Position numbers and translations under genes: made by a program | Notes under the pieces: generated by a model | Told to the model about the DNA's origin: nothing | Database searches by the model: none | Seen by the model: only the letters and a program-made list of their open reading frames with translations | Part shown: positions 8,051 through 14,743 of the stretch, in pieces | Layout: each line of letters opens with the position of its first letter | How positions within the stretch are numbered: position 1 is the stretch's first letter | Assembly: GCA_036389195.1 (NCBI GenBank) | Contig: DASVQH010000354.1 | Location: forward strand, 1-37,207 | Direction: 5' to 3' | Source of the DNA: JACCYI01 sp036389195 | GTDB lineage: Bacteria > Actinomycetota > Thermoleophilia > Solirubrobacterales > Solirubrobacteraceae | Length of the DNA stretch: 37,207 nt

Positions 8051-8503
8051 TCAAGCGCTTAAGACGCGCAGCAGCGCGTCCGCGAGTTCTGGCGTCGGCG
8101 CGGTGGCCATCAGGACGAGATCCGCCGAGCGCCGCAGGAGCGGCTCGACCTCGTCGAGATCCGCGAGGACCTGGGCGCGCTCGCGGGCGTCACGCCCGTA
8201 GGGGTTGGTGGTGCGCGTGCGCAGCCGCTCGACGAGCACGCCTCGTGGCACCGTCAACAGCACCCGATAGTCGAACGGCAACCCGGCCTGCTCCTCGGAG
8301 CAGCCGGCGAAGAACAGCAGTTCATCCGAGGTGTGCTGCTCCAGCAGGCCGGCGACGAGCTCGACGCGCCATCCCCATCGGCCGTCGGCACGGGGTTCCG
8401 CGAAGCCCTCGTCGGCGTCGTGGGCGGCGTAGCCCCGCCGTCGCAGCTCTTGCACCAGCGCCGACTTGCCGGTGCCGGACATGCCGGTCAGCAGAACGCG
8501 CAT
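8051..8503 (-). CDS. P-loop AAA-type small kinase / ATPase
   Basis: 150 residues, resembling adenylate- or shikimate-kinase-like proteins. Walker A GMSGTGKS at 7-14 right after the first strand (MRVLLT), then LRRRGYAAHDADEGF, where the DAD lies in the substrate-binding place of small kinases. LLFFAGCSEEQ and FDYRVLLTVPRGVLVERLRTR look like the core strand and the arginine lid. The C-terminal helix is APTPELADALLRVL. The substrate is unknown. Its stop is close to the small gene at 7967, so they may be co-transcribed. Confidence 0.8.
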   Translation of the reverse strand: MRVLLTGMSGTGKSALVQELRRRGYAAHDADEGFAEPRADGRWGWRVELVAGLLEQHTSDELLFFAGCSEEQAGLPFDYRVLLTVPRGVLVERLRTRTTNPYGRDARERAQVLADLDEVEPLLRRSADLVLMATAPTPELADALLRVLSA

Positions 8504-8516
8504 CGGGCAGCCTCGC

Positions 8517-8804
8517 CTAGTCGATGCCGTCGATCAGCGCCCGCAGCGCGGCGACGTGCGTGCGCAACGCCCTGCGGCCTCGGGGGGTCAGCGAGACCCA
8601 CGTCGTACGCCGCCCGCGCCGGACGCCCTTGTGGCGCCGGAGGTACCCGACCTCCTCCAGCGCGCCGAGGTGCTTGGACAGGACCGAGTCGCTGACTTCC
8701 AGCGCGTCGCGGACGGTGGCGAACTCCGCCTCCGAGACCGCGGTGAGCGTCGTCATCAGCTTGAGACGGGCGGGGGCGACGACGTGCTCGTCGAGGTCCG
8801 CCAT
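8517..8804 (-). CDS. Winged-helix transcriptional regulator (HTH_34 / MarR-like)
   Basis: 95 residues, a minimal winged-helix DNA-binding domain. Seen: ARLKLMTTLTAVSEAEFATVRDALEVSDSVLSKHLGALEEVGY (helix-turn-helix with recognition helix SDSVLSKHLGAL), then a basic wing RRHKGVRRGRRTTWVSLTPRGRRAL. Start ATG overlaps the stop of the membrane-protein gene (ATGA), so the two are one operon. A perfect 19-base palindrome lies across the start codon of that operon; by analogy with similar pairs, this regulator probably binds it and represses its own operon. The ligand is unknown. Confidence 0.85.
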   Translation of the reverse strand: MADLDEHVVAPARLKLMTTLTAVSEAEFATVRDALEVSDSVLSKHLGALEEVGYLRRHKGVRRGRRTTWVSLTPRGRRALRTHVAALRALIDGID

Positions 8805-9355
8805 CAGGCGCCGAGCACGAGCAGCCCGACCCCGCCGAGCGCGGCGACGGCCGCCAGGGCGAGCCAGGCAAGCGACTCGCCGCGCGCGTGCGCCGCCGGA
8901 TCGCCCCGGTAGCGGCGCATCCACCGGCGACCGCTCAGCGTGTACGCCGCGCCGCCGGCGACCGACCACAGCGCCACGAGCCACCAGCGTCCGGCGGACC
9001 CGGCCCAGATCGCCGCCCCGAGAGCGACGGTGTACGACACCGAAGCGGCCGTCGCGCTCCCCAGCACCACCCGGCTGGCGAAGCCGCCGAGCCGGACGCC
9101 GTTGAGCCGCCGGAACCGCGCGAGCTGGACGCCCGCGACGGCGGCGAACACCGCGAGGCCCGCGACCACGAGCGCGGGCTCGTCACCCAGGCCGGCCGCG
9201 GCGGCGGCGATCTGGGCGGCGATCACGACGCCCAGCGACACGAAGAACCACGAAGGCGTCGCGATGCGGTCGGCCAGGGTCGCGCGCGTCGCCTCGGCGT
9301 CGGCGAGGGCGGCCGAGGCTTCCTCGGCCGTTGGACGGTGTGGCGCACTTTCCAT
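8804..9355 (-). CDS. Four-helix membrane protein paired with winged-helix regulator
   Basis: 183 residues. A short cytoplasmic helix (TAEEASAALADAEATRATLADRIA) precedes four predicted membrane segments: SWFFVSLGVVIAAQIAAAAAG, ALVVAGLAVFAAVAGVQLA, VSYTVALGAAIWAGSAG with WWLVALWSVAGGAAY, and LAWLALAAVAALGGVGLLVLG. No catalytic motif. It is the first gene of a two-gene operon with the regulator at 8804. Its ATG lies inside a palindromic operator, so a bound repressor would block both transcription and access to the start. Role unknown; such pairs often respond to membrane-active compounds, but that is only an analogy. Confidence 0.8.
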   Translation of the reverse strand: MESAPHRPTAEEASAALADAEATRATLADRIATPSWFFVSLGVVIAAQIAAAAAGLGDEPALVVAGLAVFAAVAGVQLARFRRLNGVRLGGFASRVVLGSATAASVSYTVALGAAIWAGSAGRWWLVALWSVAGGAAYTLSGRRWMRRYRGDPAAHARGESLAWLALAAVAALGGVGLLVLGA

Positions 9356-9365
9356 GCTGGAAAGT
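9347..9365. promoter_or_regulatory. Palindromic operator O1, perfect
   Basis: ACTTTCCATGCTGGAAAGT is a perfect inverted repeat: 8-base arms ACTTTCCA and TGGAAAGT around TGC. It contains the start codon of the membrane-protein gene (ATG 9355-9353 on the minus strand). Probable binding site of the winged-helix regulator at 8517-8804. Confidence 0.7.
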
Positions 9366-9374
9366 CAACCACGT

Positions 9375-9393
9375 ACTTTCCAGATTGGCAAGC
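9375..9393. promoter_or_regulatory. Palindromic operator O2, imperfect
   Basis: ACTTTCCAGATTGGCAAGC repeats the left arm of O1 exactly and matches 6 of 8 bases of the right arm, with the same 3-base centre. The two sites are 28 bases apart centre to centre. On the minus strand this site contains TTGCCA, a possible -35 box of the same operon. Confidence 0.55.
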
Positions 9394-9414
9394 AGCCGCG
9401 CGTGAGGCGCGGCT
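9394..9414 (-). terminator. Hairpin after the secreted-protein gene
   Basis: Perfect 8-base stem AGCCGCGC / GCGCGGCT around GTGAG, ten bases past the stop of the minus-strand gene ending at 9424. No T tract follows on the minus strand, so it is at best a weak or factor-assisted terminator. Confidence 0.4.
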
Positions 9415-9423
9415 ACAGTGTCG

Positions 9424-10401
9424 CTAGCGCGGTCGCTTGCTCGTCAACGGGCCGCGAACCGAGAGCTCATAGGTCTCGCCCGTGCCGCGGTTGTCCTTGG
9501 CGCTGTTGACCGCGCTGACATGGATGTAGTACTTCCCTCGTCGCAGCTTCCTGCGAATCGAGTCGGAGTCCCCGCCTCCTTCAGGCTGCGTGGCTGTGCG
9601 ACCGATGTAGTCGTACGGTCCACGCCGCGTGAAACCGGCGTTCAGAACGCAGAACGAGCCGATGGTGCAGTCCTCATCGTCACCCGTGGGCGTCGTGTTG
9701 ACGTGCCGCAGCGTCACGGTCGCGGTCTTGCGGACGTAGAAGTAGTACCAGTCGTGTCCGCGTAGTTCGGTCGTGTACTTCTCGCCCGCCTTGAGAGGGC
9801 CGAAGGCAGATCGACGGGAGCCGTGCCCTCCGGTCGAGGGATCGCCGGTGCGGTAGCCGCCTCTGCGCGTCGATCCGCCTCGCCTCGCGGCCCGCTCCTT
9901 GATGGTGAGCGTGCGCACCGCCGAATACGCCTTGTTCTGACTGTCCCCGCCGTATTGGCTCTCGATCTGCCACGAGTAGGTCCCCGGCTCGCGCTTGCCC
10001 TCGAAGCAGAACGGGTCATCAACTGGCCCCGACGCGCCCGGTTGGGCTGCGCAGTCGTTCGTGAAGCTCTCTTCGAGCGTGGCCGTTCCGTTTGAGCGAT
10101 AGATGGGCTCGGCGTAGAACACCCGGCCGAGCTTGCCGGTGTCTGGATCGACGTAGGTCGGCCCCAGCACCTCGCTGGCGATCCTCAGCGTGAACAACTG
10201 CCGCTGGTTGAAGTCTGGGCCTGGGTCGGCCGGCGCGGTCGCGCGGAAGTCGATCGTCTGCCCGAAGGTGAAACTGGCCGCGTCGGCCGGGTCGACGAGC
10301 GTGGCCGGCGGGGGCGCCGACGCCTGACCGTGTGCCGCAACGGCGAACATCAGAGTCGCGGTTAGAAGCACACCGAGGAAGTTCAGCAATCTGCGTGGCA
10401 C
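9424..10401 (-). CDS. Secreted protein of unknown function
   Basis: 325 residues from GTG 10401, chosen because GGAAAGG lies five bases upstream and the residues after it form a signal peptide: basic start (PRRLLN), hydrophobic core FLGVLLTATLMFAVAA, and AHGQA as likely cleavage region. The mature part has two strand-rich halves. The first (ATLVDPADAASFTFGQTIDFRATAP ... PGTYSWQIES) resembles an Ig-like or fibronectin-like fold. The second (GPLKAGEKYTTELRGHDWYYFYVRKTATVTLRHVN ... RRGKYYIHVSAVN) resembles a pre-peptidase C-terminal type beta-sandwich. Between them is a Gly/Arg/Ser-rich linker. Four cysteines could form disulphides outside the cell. No enzyme motif; an adhesin or cell-surface role is a guess. 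Confidence 0.72.
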   Translation of the reverse strand: MPRRLLNFLGVLLTATLMFAVAAHGQASAPPPATLVDPADAASFTFGQTIDFRATAPADPGPDFNQRQLFTLRIASEVLGPTYVDPDTGKLGRVFYAEPIYRSNGTATLEESFTNDCAAQPGASGPVDDPFCFEGKREPGTYSWQIESQYGGDSQNKAYSAVRTLTIKERAARRGGSTRRGGYRTGDPSTGGHGSRRSAFGPLKAGEKYTTELRGHDWYYFYVRKTATVTLRHVNTTPTGDDEDCTIGSFCVLNAGFTRRGPYDYIGRTATQPEGGGDSDSIRRKLRRGKYYIHVSAVNSAKDNRGTGETYELSVRGPLTSKRPR

Positions 10402-10477
10402 TAAGACCTTTCCGTTCGCCGAGCCGCGTCTTGATACCCAGATATGGAGCGTATCGGCGTACGTGCCCTGCCGGCCC

Positions 10478-10828
10478 CTACCCCGACCCGACTTCGGGCA
10501 CGTAGTGGCGCGTGCGGGTCTCCGGGTCAAGCCAGACGCGCATCAACCGACCGGTGGTGGGGTCGAGGAAGCGCTCAGAGGTCGGGAGCCAGTCCGGCTG
10601 CGCCCCCTCGCTCTCGCCATGCCGGCGACGCCACCAGCTCTTGCGGCTCGCGACGGGAGCGGGAGTCGCGGCTTCGACCCGCGGGAGGTCGTCCAGCAGC
10701 AGCGCGGCGGACTCGGGAGCGGCGTACAGGCGACCCAGTCGCTCGTCGAGCTCGTCGGCCTCCAGGTGCCCGGCCACGTAGCGGCGGCCGAGCTCGGCTG
10801 CGACGGCGTCGGCGTCGGCGTCGTTCAC
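10478..10828 (-). CDS. DUF1707 (SHOCT-like) domain protein
   Basis: 116 residues. The N-terminal 45 residues match DUF1707: DADAVAAELGRRYVAGHLEADELDERLGRLYAA, a short helical pair with the conserved G-x-L-x-x-x-E-x-x-E/D-R-L pattern. The C-terminal half has a tryptophan pair and a patch DPTTGRLMRVWLDPETRTRHYVPE. The function of the family is unknown; the domain is often joined to membrane proteins, but here no membrane helix is seen. Start ATG overlaps the YbjQ-family stop by four bases, so the two are co-translated. Confidence 0.8.
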   Translation of the reverse strand: MNDADADAVAAELGRRYVAGHLEADELDERLGRLYAAPESAALLLDDLPRVEAATPAPVASRKSWWRRRHGESEGAQPDWLPTSERFLDPTTGRLMRVWLDPETRTRHYVPEVGSG

Positions 10829-11172
10829 CGTGCGAGCTTCACCGCGGTTCCGTACGCGAGGATCTCGGTCAGGTTCTGCGCCATCTCCGACGAATCGAAC
10901 CGGACGGCGATGATCGCGTCGGCGCCGAGCACGTGGGCGTTGGCGATCATCCGGTCGACCGCGTGACGGCGCGAGTCCTCGAGGACCTCGGTGTACTGGC
11001 TGACCTCGCCGGCCCGCAGCGCCGAGAAGCTGGCCGTGAAGCCCTTGGCGAAGCCCATGGACCGGACGATCAGGCCGAAGCAGAGGCCGAGGCTCTCAGC
11101 GACCCGCGCCCCGGGCAGCTCCTGCGCGGTGGTCAACGGCAGGTCTGCTCGAACGGCACCGGTGGAGGTCAT
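10825..11172 (-). CDS. YbjQ family (UPF0145) heavy-metal-binding-like protein
   Basis: 115 residues, close to the usual length of about 105. Seen: LTTAQELPGARVAESLGLCFGLIVRS at the start, the helix VDRMIANAHVLGADAIIAVRFDSS and the closing strand EILAYGTAVKL, all characteristic of this pentamer-forming family. Although called heavy-metal-binding, the biochemical role is not established. Four-base overlap with the DUF1707 gene shows a two-gene operon. Confidence 0.85.
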   Translation of the reverse strand: MTSTGAVRADLPLTTAQELPGARVAESLGLCFGLIVRSMGFAKGFTASFSALRAGEVSQYTEVLEDSRRHAVDRMIANAHVLGADAIIAVRFDSSEMAQNLTEILAYGTAVKLAR

Positions 11173-11214
11173 GGTGAGGTTGTACCCGTGCGGGGCGCGG
11201 TCCCGTCGGGCGCT

Positions 11215-12114
11215 TCAGAGCGAGCTCGTAGCCCGGTCCCATGGCCGCGCGACACGCAACGCGGAGAGGATCGCCCGAGTCGCTGAAGAGCGATTCAGGG
11301 TGACGAAGTGGATGCCGGGCGCGCCGCGTTCGAGCAGCTCGACGCACTGCACCGTCGCGTACGAGACGCCGAGCTCCGCGACCGCCTCGTCGTCGTCGCC
11401 TCTGACCGCGAGCTCCAGCTCAAGCCGCGGAGGCAGCTTGGCCGCCGACAGCTCGGCCATCCGCTTGATGCCGGCAGCGCTGAGGATCGGCATGACGCCC
11501 GGGATGATCGGGACGTCGATGCCGACCTCCCGCGCTCGCGCGACGAAATCGAAGTAGCAGGCGTTGTCGAAGAACATCTGCGTGATCAGGAAGGACGCCC
11601 CGGCATCGACCTTCGCCTTGAGGAAGCGCAGGTCGTCCTCGGGCGAGGACGCGTGGATGTGGGTCTCGGGGAAGGCGGCGGCGGCGACCGCGAACGGATA
11701 GTCGCTCTGCAGCAGCTCGATGAGCTCGCGCGAGTACTCGAGACCGCCGTCGGTCTTCGTCCACCGGTTCTCACCGCGGGGCGGGTCGCCGCGCAACGCG
11801 AGGACGTTCTCGACGCCGGCGTCGCGCATGACGTCGAGCGTGGCGCGAAGCTCGCCGACGGTGGCGTTGACGCACGTGAGATGGGCCATCGCTTCGAGCC
11901 CGTAGCGCCGCCTGAGGTCGCTGACGATCTCGACGGTGCGCTCGCGGGTCGATCCACCGGCTCCGTAGGTCACGGAGACGAACGCGGGCGCGAGCGCGTG
12001 CAGCTCGCTGAGCGCAGCGGCGAGGCTCGCCTCACCGGCCTCGGACTTGGGCGGGAAGAACTCGAAGGAGAAGGTCGGCTCCTCGGCGTCGAGGAGCAGC
12101 TCGTCGATCCGCAT
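11215..12114 (-). CDS. metF: 5,10-methylenetetrahydrofolate reductase
   Basis: Reduces methylene-THF to methyl-THF, the methyl donor for methionine synthesis; flavoprotein with a TIM barrel. 299 residues, the normal bacterial MetF size. Seen: FSFEFFPPKSEAGEASL at the N-terminus (the Glu corresponds to the catalytic one), FVSVTYGAGGSTRERT, MAHLTCVNAT, LALRGDPPRGE (substrate Asp), GASFLITQMFFDN and PIIPGVMPI. The ATG at 12114 was chosen over an upstream one at 12174 because the family begins with the helix right before FSFEFFPP. Three bases before the ATG is a large inverted repeat, probably an operator. No metH or metE gene is in the window. Confidence 0.95.
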   Translation of the reverse strand: MRIDELLLDAEEPTFSFEFFPPKSEAGEASLAAALSELHALAPAFVSVTYGAGGSTRERTVEIVSDLRRRYGLEAMAHLTCVNATVGELRATLDVMRDAGVENVLALRGDPPRGENRWTKTDGGLEYSRELIELLQSDYPFAVAAAAFPETHIHASSPEDDLRFLKAKVDAGASFLITQMFFDNACYFDFVARAREVGIDVPIIPGVMPILSAAGIKRMAELSAAKLPPRLELELAVRGDDDEAVAELGVSYATVQCVELLERGAPGIHFVTLNRSSATRAILSALRVARPWDRATSSL

Positions 12115-12117
12115 GCC

Positions 12118-12147
12118 ACAACCTTGACACATCCATGTCAAGGTTGT
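12118..12147. promoter_or_regulatory. Large inverted repeat before metF, candidate operator
   Basis: Arms ACAACCTTGACA and TGTCAAGGTTGT are perfectly complementary over 12 bases, with CATCCA between. It ends three bases before the metF ATG (minus strand). Symmetry and position suggest a repressor site; in RNA it would be a strong hairpin covering the ribosome-binding region, so a translational role is also possible. Confidence 0.6.
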
Positions 12148-12289
12148 CGAGTAGGCGCCGCGAGATCTGATCACCCCAACTTCGGGGCGCTGCCGGCGTT
12201 ACAACCCGTGTGGTCCACCCCTGTCCGCCGCGTCGCCCCCTCGACATCCCGCAAGGACGCCGGGTCTGGATGAGCAGCCGGCGACTGTC

Positions 12290-12493
12290 GTGACGTCGGC
12301 ATCCCTCGGCGCATGGCTGACTTCGGGGGATCTGCGCTTCTGCGTCGCCGTCGTTCTTCTCTGTGTCGTGGCGGGGATCGGCATGGTGGTCCTGGCTCGC
12401 CTCCAGCAACCGCTGGCCGTCCCCGACGACGAGCCGACCCTCGACGGCGCGCCGGCCGCAGCGGTCGACGAGACGGTCGCCGCGCTCCTGTAG
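12290..12493 (+). CDS. Small single-helix membrane protein (uncertain)
   Basis: 67 residues from GTG 12290. One membrane segment is clear (FCVAVVLLCVVAGIGMVVLARL), then an acidic, alanine-rich tail (DDEPTLDGAPAAAVDETVAALL). No Shine-Dalgarno sequence and no homologue recognised. The orderly membrane helix with a charged flank makes it more likely than a chance frame, but it remains doubtful. Confidence 0.4.
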   Translation: MTSASLGAWLTSGDLRFCVAVVLLCVVAGIGMVVLARLQQPLAVPDDEPTLDGAPAAAVDETVAALL

Positions 12494-12508
12494 CGCGCGG
12501 CGTCGCTC

Positions 12509-12808
12509 CTACCGGGGAGGTGGGCGGCGGCGAGCGGCGCGGGCGACGTCCTTGGCCGTGGCCAGGCGCTTCGCCGCCCCGTCGGCGATCCGCGTCAGCT
12601 CCGCGAGTCGCGGCAGCTCCCCGCGCCCCGCGTAGACACGCCGCCGGTACAACGCCAGCCGATCGGTCGCGTGCTGCGCCAGAGCCTGAAGCTCTCGAAG
12701 GGTCGGCTCGATGACACCGACTCTATCGGGGCGAGACCGGTGTAGCCTCGGGCCATGACGCGACGACCGCTCGCCGAGGCCGCCGCGCTCCTCGCGCAAG
12801 ATCGACAC
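12509..12808 (-). CDS. Possible small helical protein (uncertain)
   Basis: 99 residues from ATG 12808. Only the C-terminal 65 look like protein: EPTLRELQALAQHATDRLAL, then LAELTRIADGAAKRLATAKDVARAARR, an amphipathic helical pattern. The first 30 residues lie antisense to the start of the phosphatase transcript and are low-complexity, so the real start may be further in, perhaps the TTG in the RLALYRRR region. No family recognised. Confidence 0.35.
   Translation of the reverse strand: MSILREERGGLGERSSRHGPRLHRSRPDRVGVIEPTLRELQALAQHATDRLALYRRRVYAGRGELPRLAELTRIADGAAKRLATAKDVARAARRRPPPR
12743..12748 (+). promoter_or_regulatory. Possible -10 box of a leaderless promoter
   Basis: TAGCCT (TAnnnT) lies six bases before the ATG at 12755, which has no Shine-Dalgarno sequence. 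Typical spacing for a leaderless actinobacterial mRNA. Confidence 0.4.
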
Positions 12809-12814
12809 CGATGA
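12755..12814 (+). CDS. 19-residue leader peptide overlapping the SpoIIE phosphatase start
   Basis: ATG to TGA encodes MTRRPLAEAAALLAQDRHR; its stop overlaps the ATG at 12811 in an ATGA arrangement. Neither start has a Shine-Dalgarno sequence, but the leader ATG is placed for leaderless initiation. Translation of the phosphatase may therefore depend on terminating ribosomes. It may instead be the displaced N-terminus of the phosphatase after a frameshift. Confidence 0.35.
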   Translation: MTRRPLAEAAALLAQDRHR

Positions 12815-14037
12815 AGGGTCGCTCCCGAATCGACGTCGGCGCGCTCCTCGCCGCCGCGGAGGCCGCGTCCCCGGTCGACGCGATCGAAGCGGTCGCCGAC
12901 GCGCTGAGGGACACCGTCGCCGCCGAACAGGTGAGCTTCCTGATCGCCGACTTCAGCGGCGACTCGCTGATCAGGCTCGGCCATTCGTCGGATCTGAGCG
13001 CGACCCGGCGCGCGGGGCCCGAGACGGCGGAACGCGTCGCGCTGACCGGCACGGCGCACGGTCGGGCACTGCGCCAGCAGGCCGTCGAGGTCGTCCACGA
13101 CGACGGCGGAGCGTGGCTCTACGCGCCGGTCACCAGCCGCGGCGAGGCGGTCGGCGTCCTGGAGGTCCGTGTCGCCGACCGGCCCGACGACCAGACGATC
13201 GCCGAGATCGCGCAGGCCGGCCACGCGCTGGCCTACATCGTCATCGCGAACCGCCGGTACACCGACCTGTTCGAGTGGGGTCAGCGCTCGGTGCCGCTCT
13301 CGCTCGCCGCCGAGATCCAGCACCGTCTGCTGCCCGGTTCGTACACGTGCGAAGGGGGCCAGTTCACGCTCGCGGCCTGGCTGGAGCCCGCAGGCGAAGT
13401 CGGCGGCGACACCTTCGACTTCGCGCTCGGGCGCGACAAGCTGTTCTTCTCGCTCACCGACGCCATGGGCCACACGGTCAACGCCGCGCTGCTCGCGACC
13501 TTGATGATCGGCAGCATCCGCAACGGGCGCCGGCAGAACGCCGACCTGGCGAAGCAGGCCTCCCTCGCGGACGAGGCCCTCAGCACGCACGCCGGCGGCT
13601 CGCAGTTCGTCACCGGCCAGCTCGTCTGCATCGACCTGGTGGCCGGCGCGGCGACGATCGTCAACGCCGGGCATCCGCCGCCCCTTCGTCTCCGTGACGG
13701 CGTCGTCGACGAAGTGCCGCTCGACGCCGATCCGCCGTTCGGCGCGATGTCCGACACCACCTTCCACGTCCAGGCGCTCCCGCTCGAACCCGGCGACCGG
13801 CTGCTGTTCGTCACCGACGGCGTCCTGGAACGCGACGCCGCCGACGCCGACATCCACAGCGTCATCGCCGGCGGTCGCGACGACCACCCTCGCGAAGCCG
13901 TCCAGCACGTCATCCAGGCGGCCATGCGAGCCAGCGGCGACGAGCTGAGCGACGACGCCACCGCGCTGTGTCTGGACTGGCACGGCGGGCCGCGGCGGAA
14001 GCGGCGAACCGATGCGGGGGCCAACGTCGACGACTAG
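12811..14037 (+). CDS. GAF-domain PP2C (SpoIIE/RsbU-type) serine phosphatase
   Basis: Signalling phosphatase of 408 residues; such enzymes dephosphorylate anti-anti-sigma factors in partner-switching pathways. A GAF-like sensor covers about 10-155 (QVSFLIADFSGDSLIRLGHSS ... GAWLYAPVTSRGEAVGVLEVRV). The SpoIIE catalytic domain (about 170-392) keeps its metal ligands: QHRLLPG, EVGGDTFDF (first Asp), LTDAMGHTVNAAL (second Asp), VNAGHPPPLRL, LLFVTDGVLER and SDDATALCL (last Asp pair). No anti-sigma or anti-anti-sigma gene lies next to it, so its target is elsewhere. The start seems coupled to a 19-residue leader. Confidence 0.88.
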   Translation: MKGRSRIDVGALLAAAEAASPVDAIEAVADALRDTVAAEQVSFLIADFSGDSLIRLGHSSDLSATRRAGPETAERVALTGTAHGRALRQQAVEVVHDDGGAWLYAPVTSRGEAVGVLEVRVADRPDDQTIAEIAQAGHALAYIVIANRRYTDLFEWGQRSVPLSLAAEIQHRLLPGSYTCEGGQFTLAAWLEPAGEVGGDTFDFALGRDKLFFSLTDAMGHTVNAALLATLMIGSIRNGRRQNADLAKQASLADEALSTHAGGSQFVTGQLVCIDLVAGAATIVNAGHPPPLRLRDGVVDEVPLDADPPFGAMSDTTFHVQALPLEPGDRLLFVTDGVLERDAADADIHSVIAGGRDDHPREAVQHVIQAAMRASGDELSDDATALCLDWHGGPRRKRRTDAGANVDD

Positions 14038-14058
14038 AACGGCGCTGGAGCTCCGACG

Positions 14059-14634
14059 TCAGCGCGACGAGGACTCGGCGCGAAGCAGCATGCGCAGGAT
14101 CGGCTCGGCGCGGGCGGCGTCGGGGCGCTCACCGGTGATGAGGTCGAGGTAGGTGTAGGACTCGATGAGCCGGACGATGACGTAGGCCAGCTCGTGGAGA
14201 TCGACGGGCAGGTCGAGCCGTCCGGCCGCTGCTTCCGCGTCGAGCAGCTCCTCGATCGCGGCGATGAGGCGTGGCTGGAAGTCGAAGTCGTGCCGGGTCA
14301 GCAGGCGCATCGCGTGCTCGCCTTCGTCGCTGAGCCAGCGCTGCATGCCTTCGTGGTCGATGACCATGTCGAGGAAGCGGCTGACGATGCGGACGATGCG
14401 CTCGGCCCCGCGCGCCCGGACGCCCGCGGCGGCAGCCTCGAGGGTCCGGCTGGCCAGCGACCAGAGCACTTCGACGAGCAGCCGATCGCGGGAGCCGACC
14501 CAGCGGTAGAGGGTGACGCGATTGACGCCCACCTCGTCGGCCAGCGCGCTCATGTCGATCCGCGCGGGCGCGACGAAGCGCCGGCGAGCGAGCCGCAGGG
14601 CGTCCTCGCGGGTGGGGCGGGCGCTCGCCGACAT
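14059..14634 (-). CDS. TetR-family regulator, QsdR-like
   Basis: 191 residues. The N-terminal HTH has the TetR layout: RPTREDALRLARRRFVA, then IDMSALADEVGVNRVTLYRWVGSRDRLLVEVLW, with recognition helix NRVTLYRWV. The C-terminus is all-helical (SRFLDMVIDHEGMQRWLSDEGEHAMRLL ... LHELAYVIVRLIESYTYLDLITGE), resembling the QsdR regulators of lactonase and lipid-degradation genes. Start ATG 14634 chosen by the family start. It diverges from a lipase gene, with two inverted repeats of identical geometry between them, so it very likely represses itself and the lipase. Confidence 0.87.
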   Translation of the reverse strand: MSASARPTREDALRLARRRFVAPARIDMSALADEVGVNRVTLYRWVGSRDRLLVEVLWSLASRTLEAAAAGVRARGAERIVRIVSRFLDMVIDHEGMQRWLSDEGEHAMRLLTRHDFDFQPRLIAAIEELLDAEAAAGRLDLPVDLHELAYVIVRLIESYTYLDLITGERPDAARAEPILRMLLRAESSSR

Positions 14635-14656
14635 CGGGCACAGGATCGCACGCTCG

Positions 14657-14682
14657 CGCAACACGACCGCCGCGGTGTTGCG
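14657..14682. promoter_or_regulatory. TetR operator, site A
   Basis: Arms CGCAACAC and GTGTTGCG, perfectly inverted, with a 10-base spacer. Lies 23 bases before the TetR start codon. Confidence 0.7.
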
Positions 14683-14705
14683 TCCCCCTCGAAGGCCCTG
14701 TACCG

Positions 14706-14731
14706 TGCAACACCTGCCCCCGAGTGTTGCA
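14706..14731. promoter_or_regulatory. TetR operator, site B
   Basis: Arms TGCAACAC and GTGTTGCA, perfectly inverted, again with a 10-base spacer of unrelated sequence. It touches the lipase ribosome-binding site (AAGGAG, 14731-14736). Centre-to-centre distance to site A is 49 bases. Confidence 0.7.
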
Positions 14732-14743
14732 AGGAGACATGGC

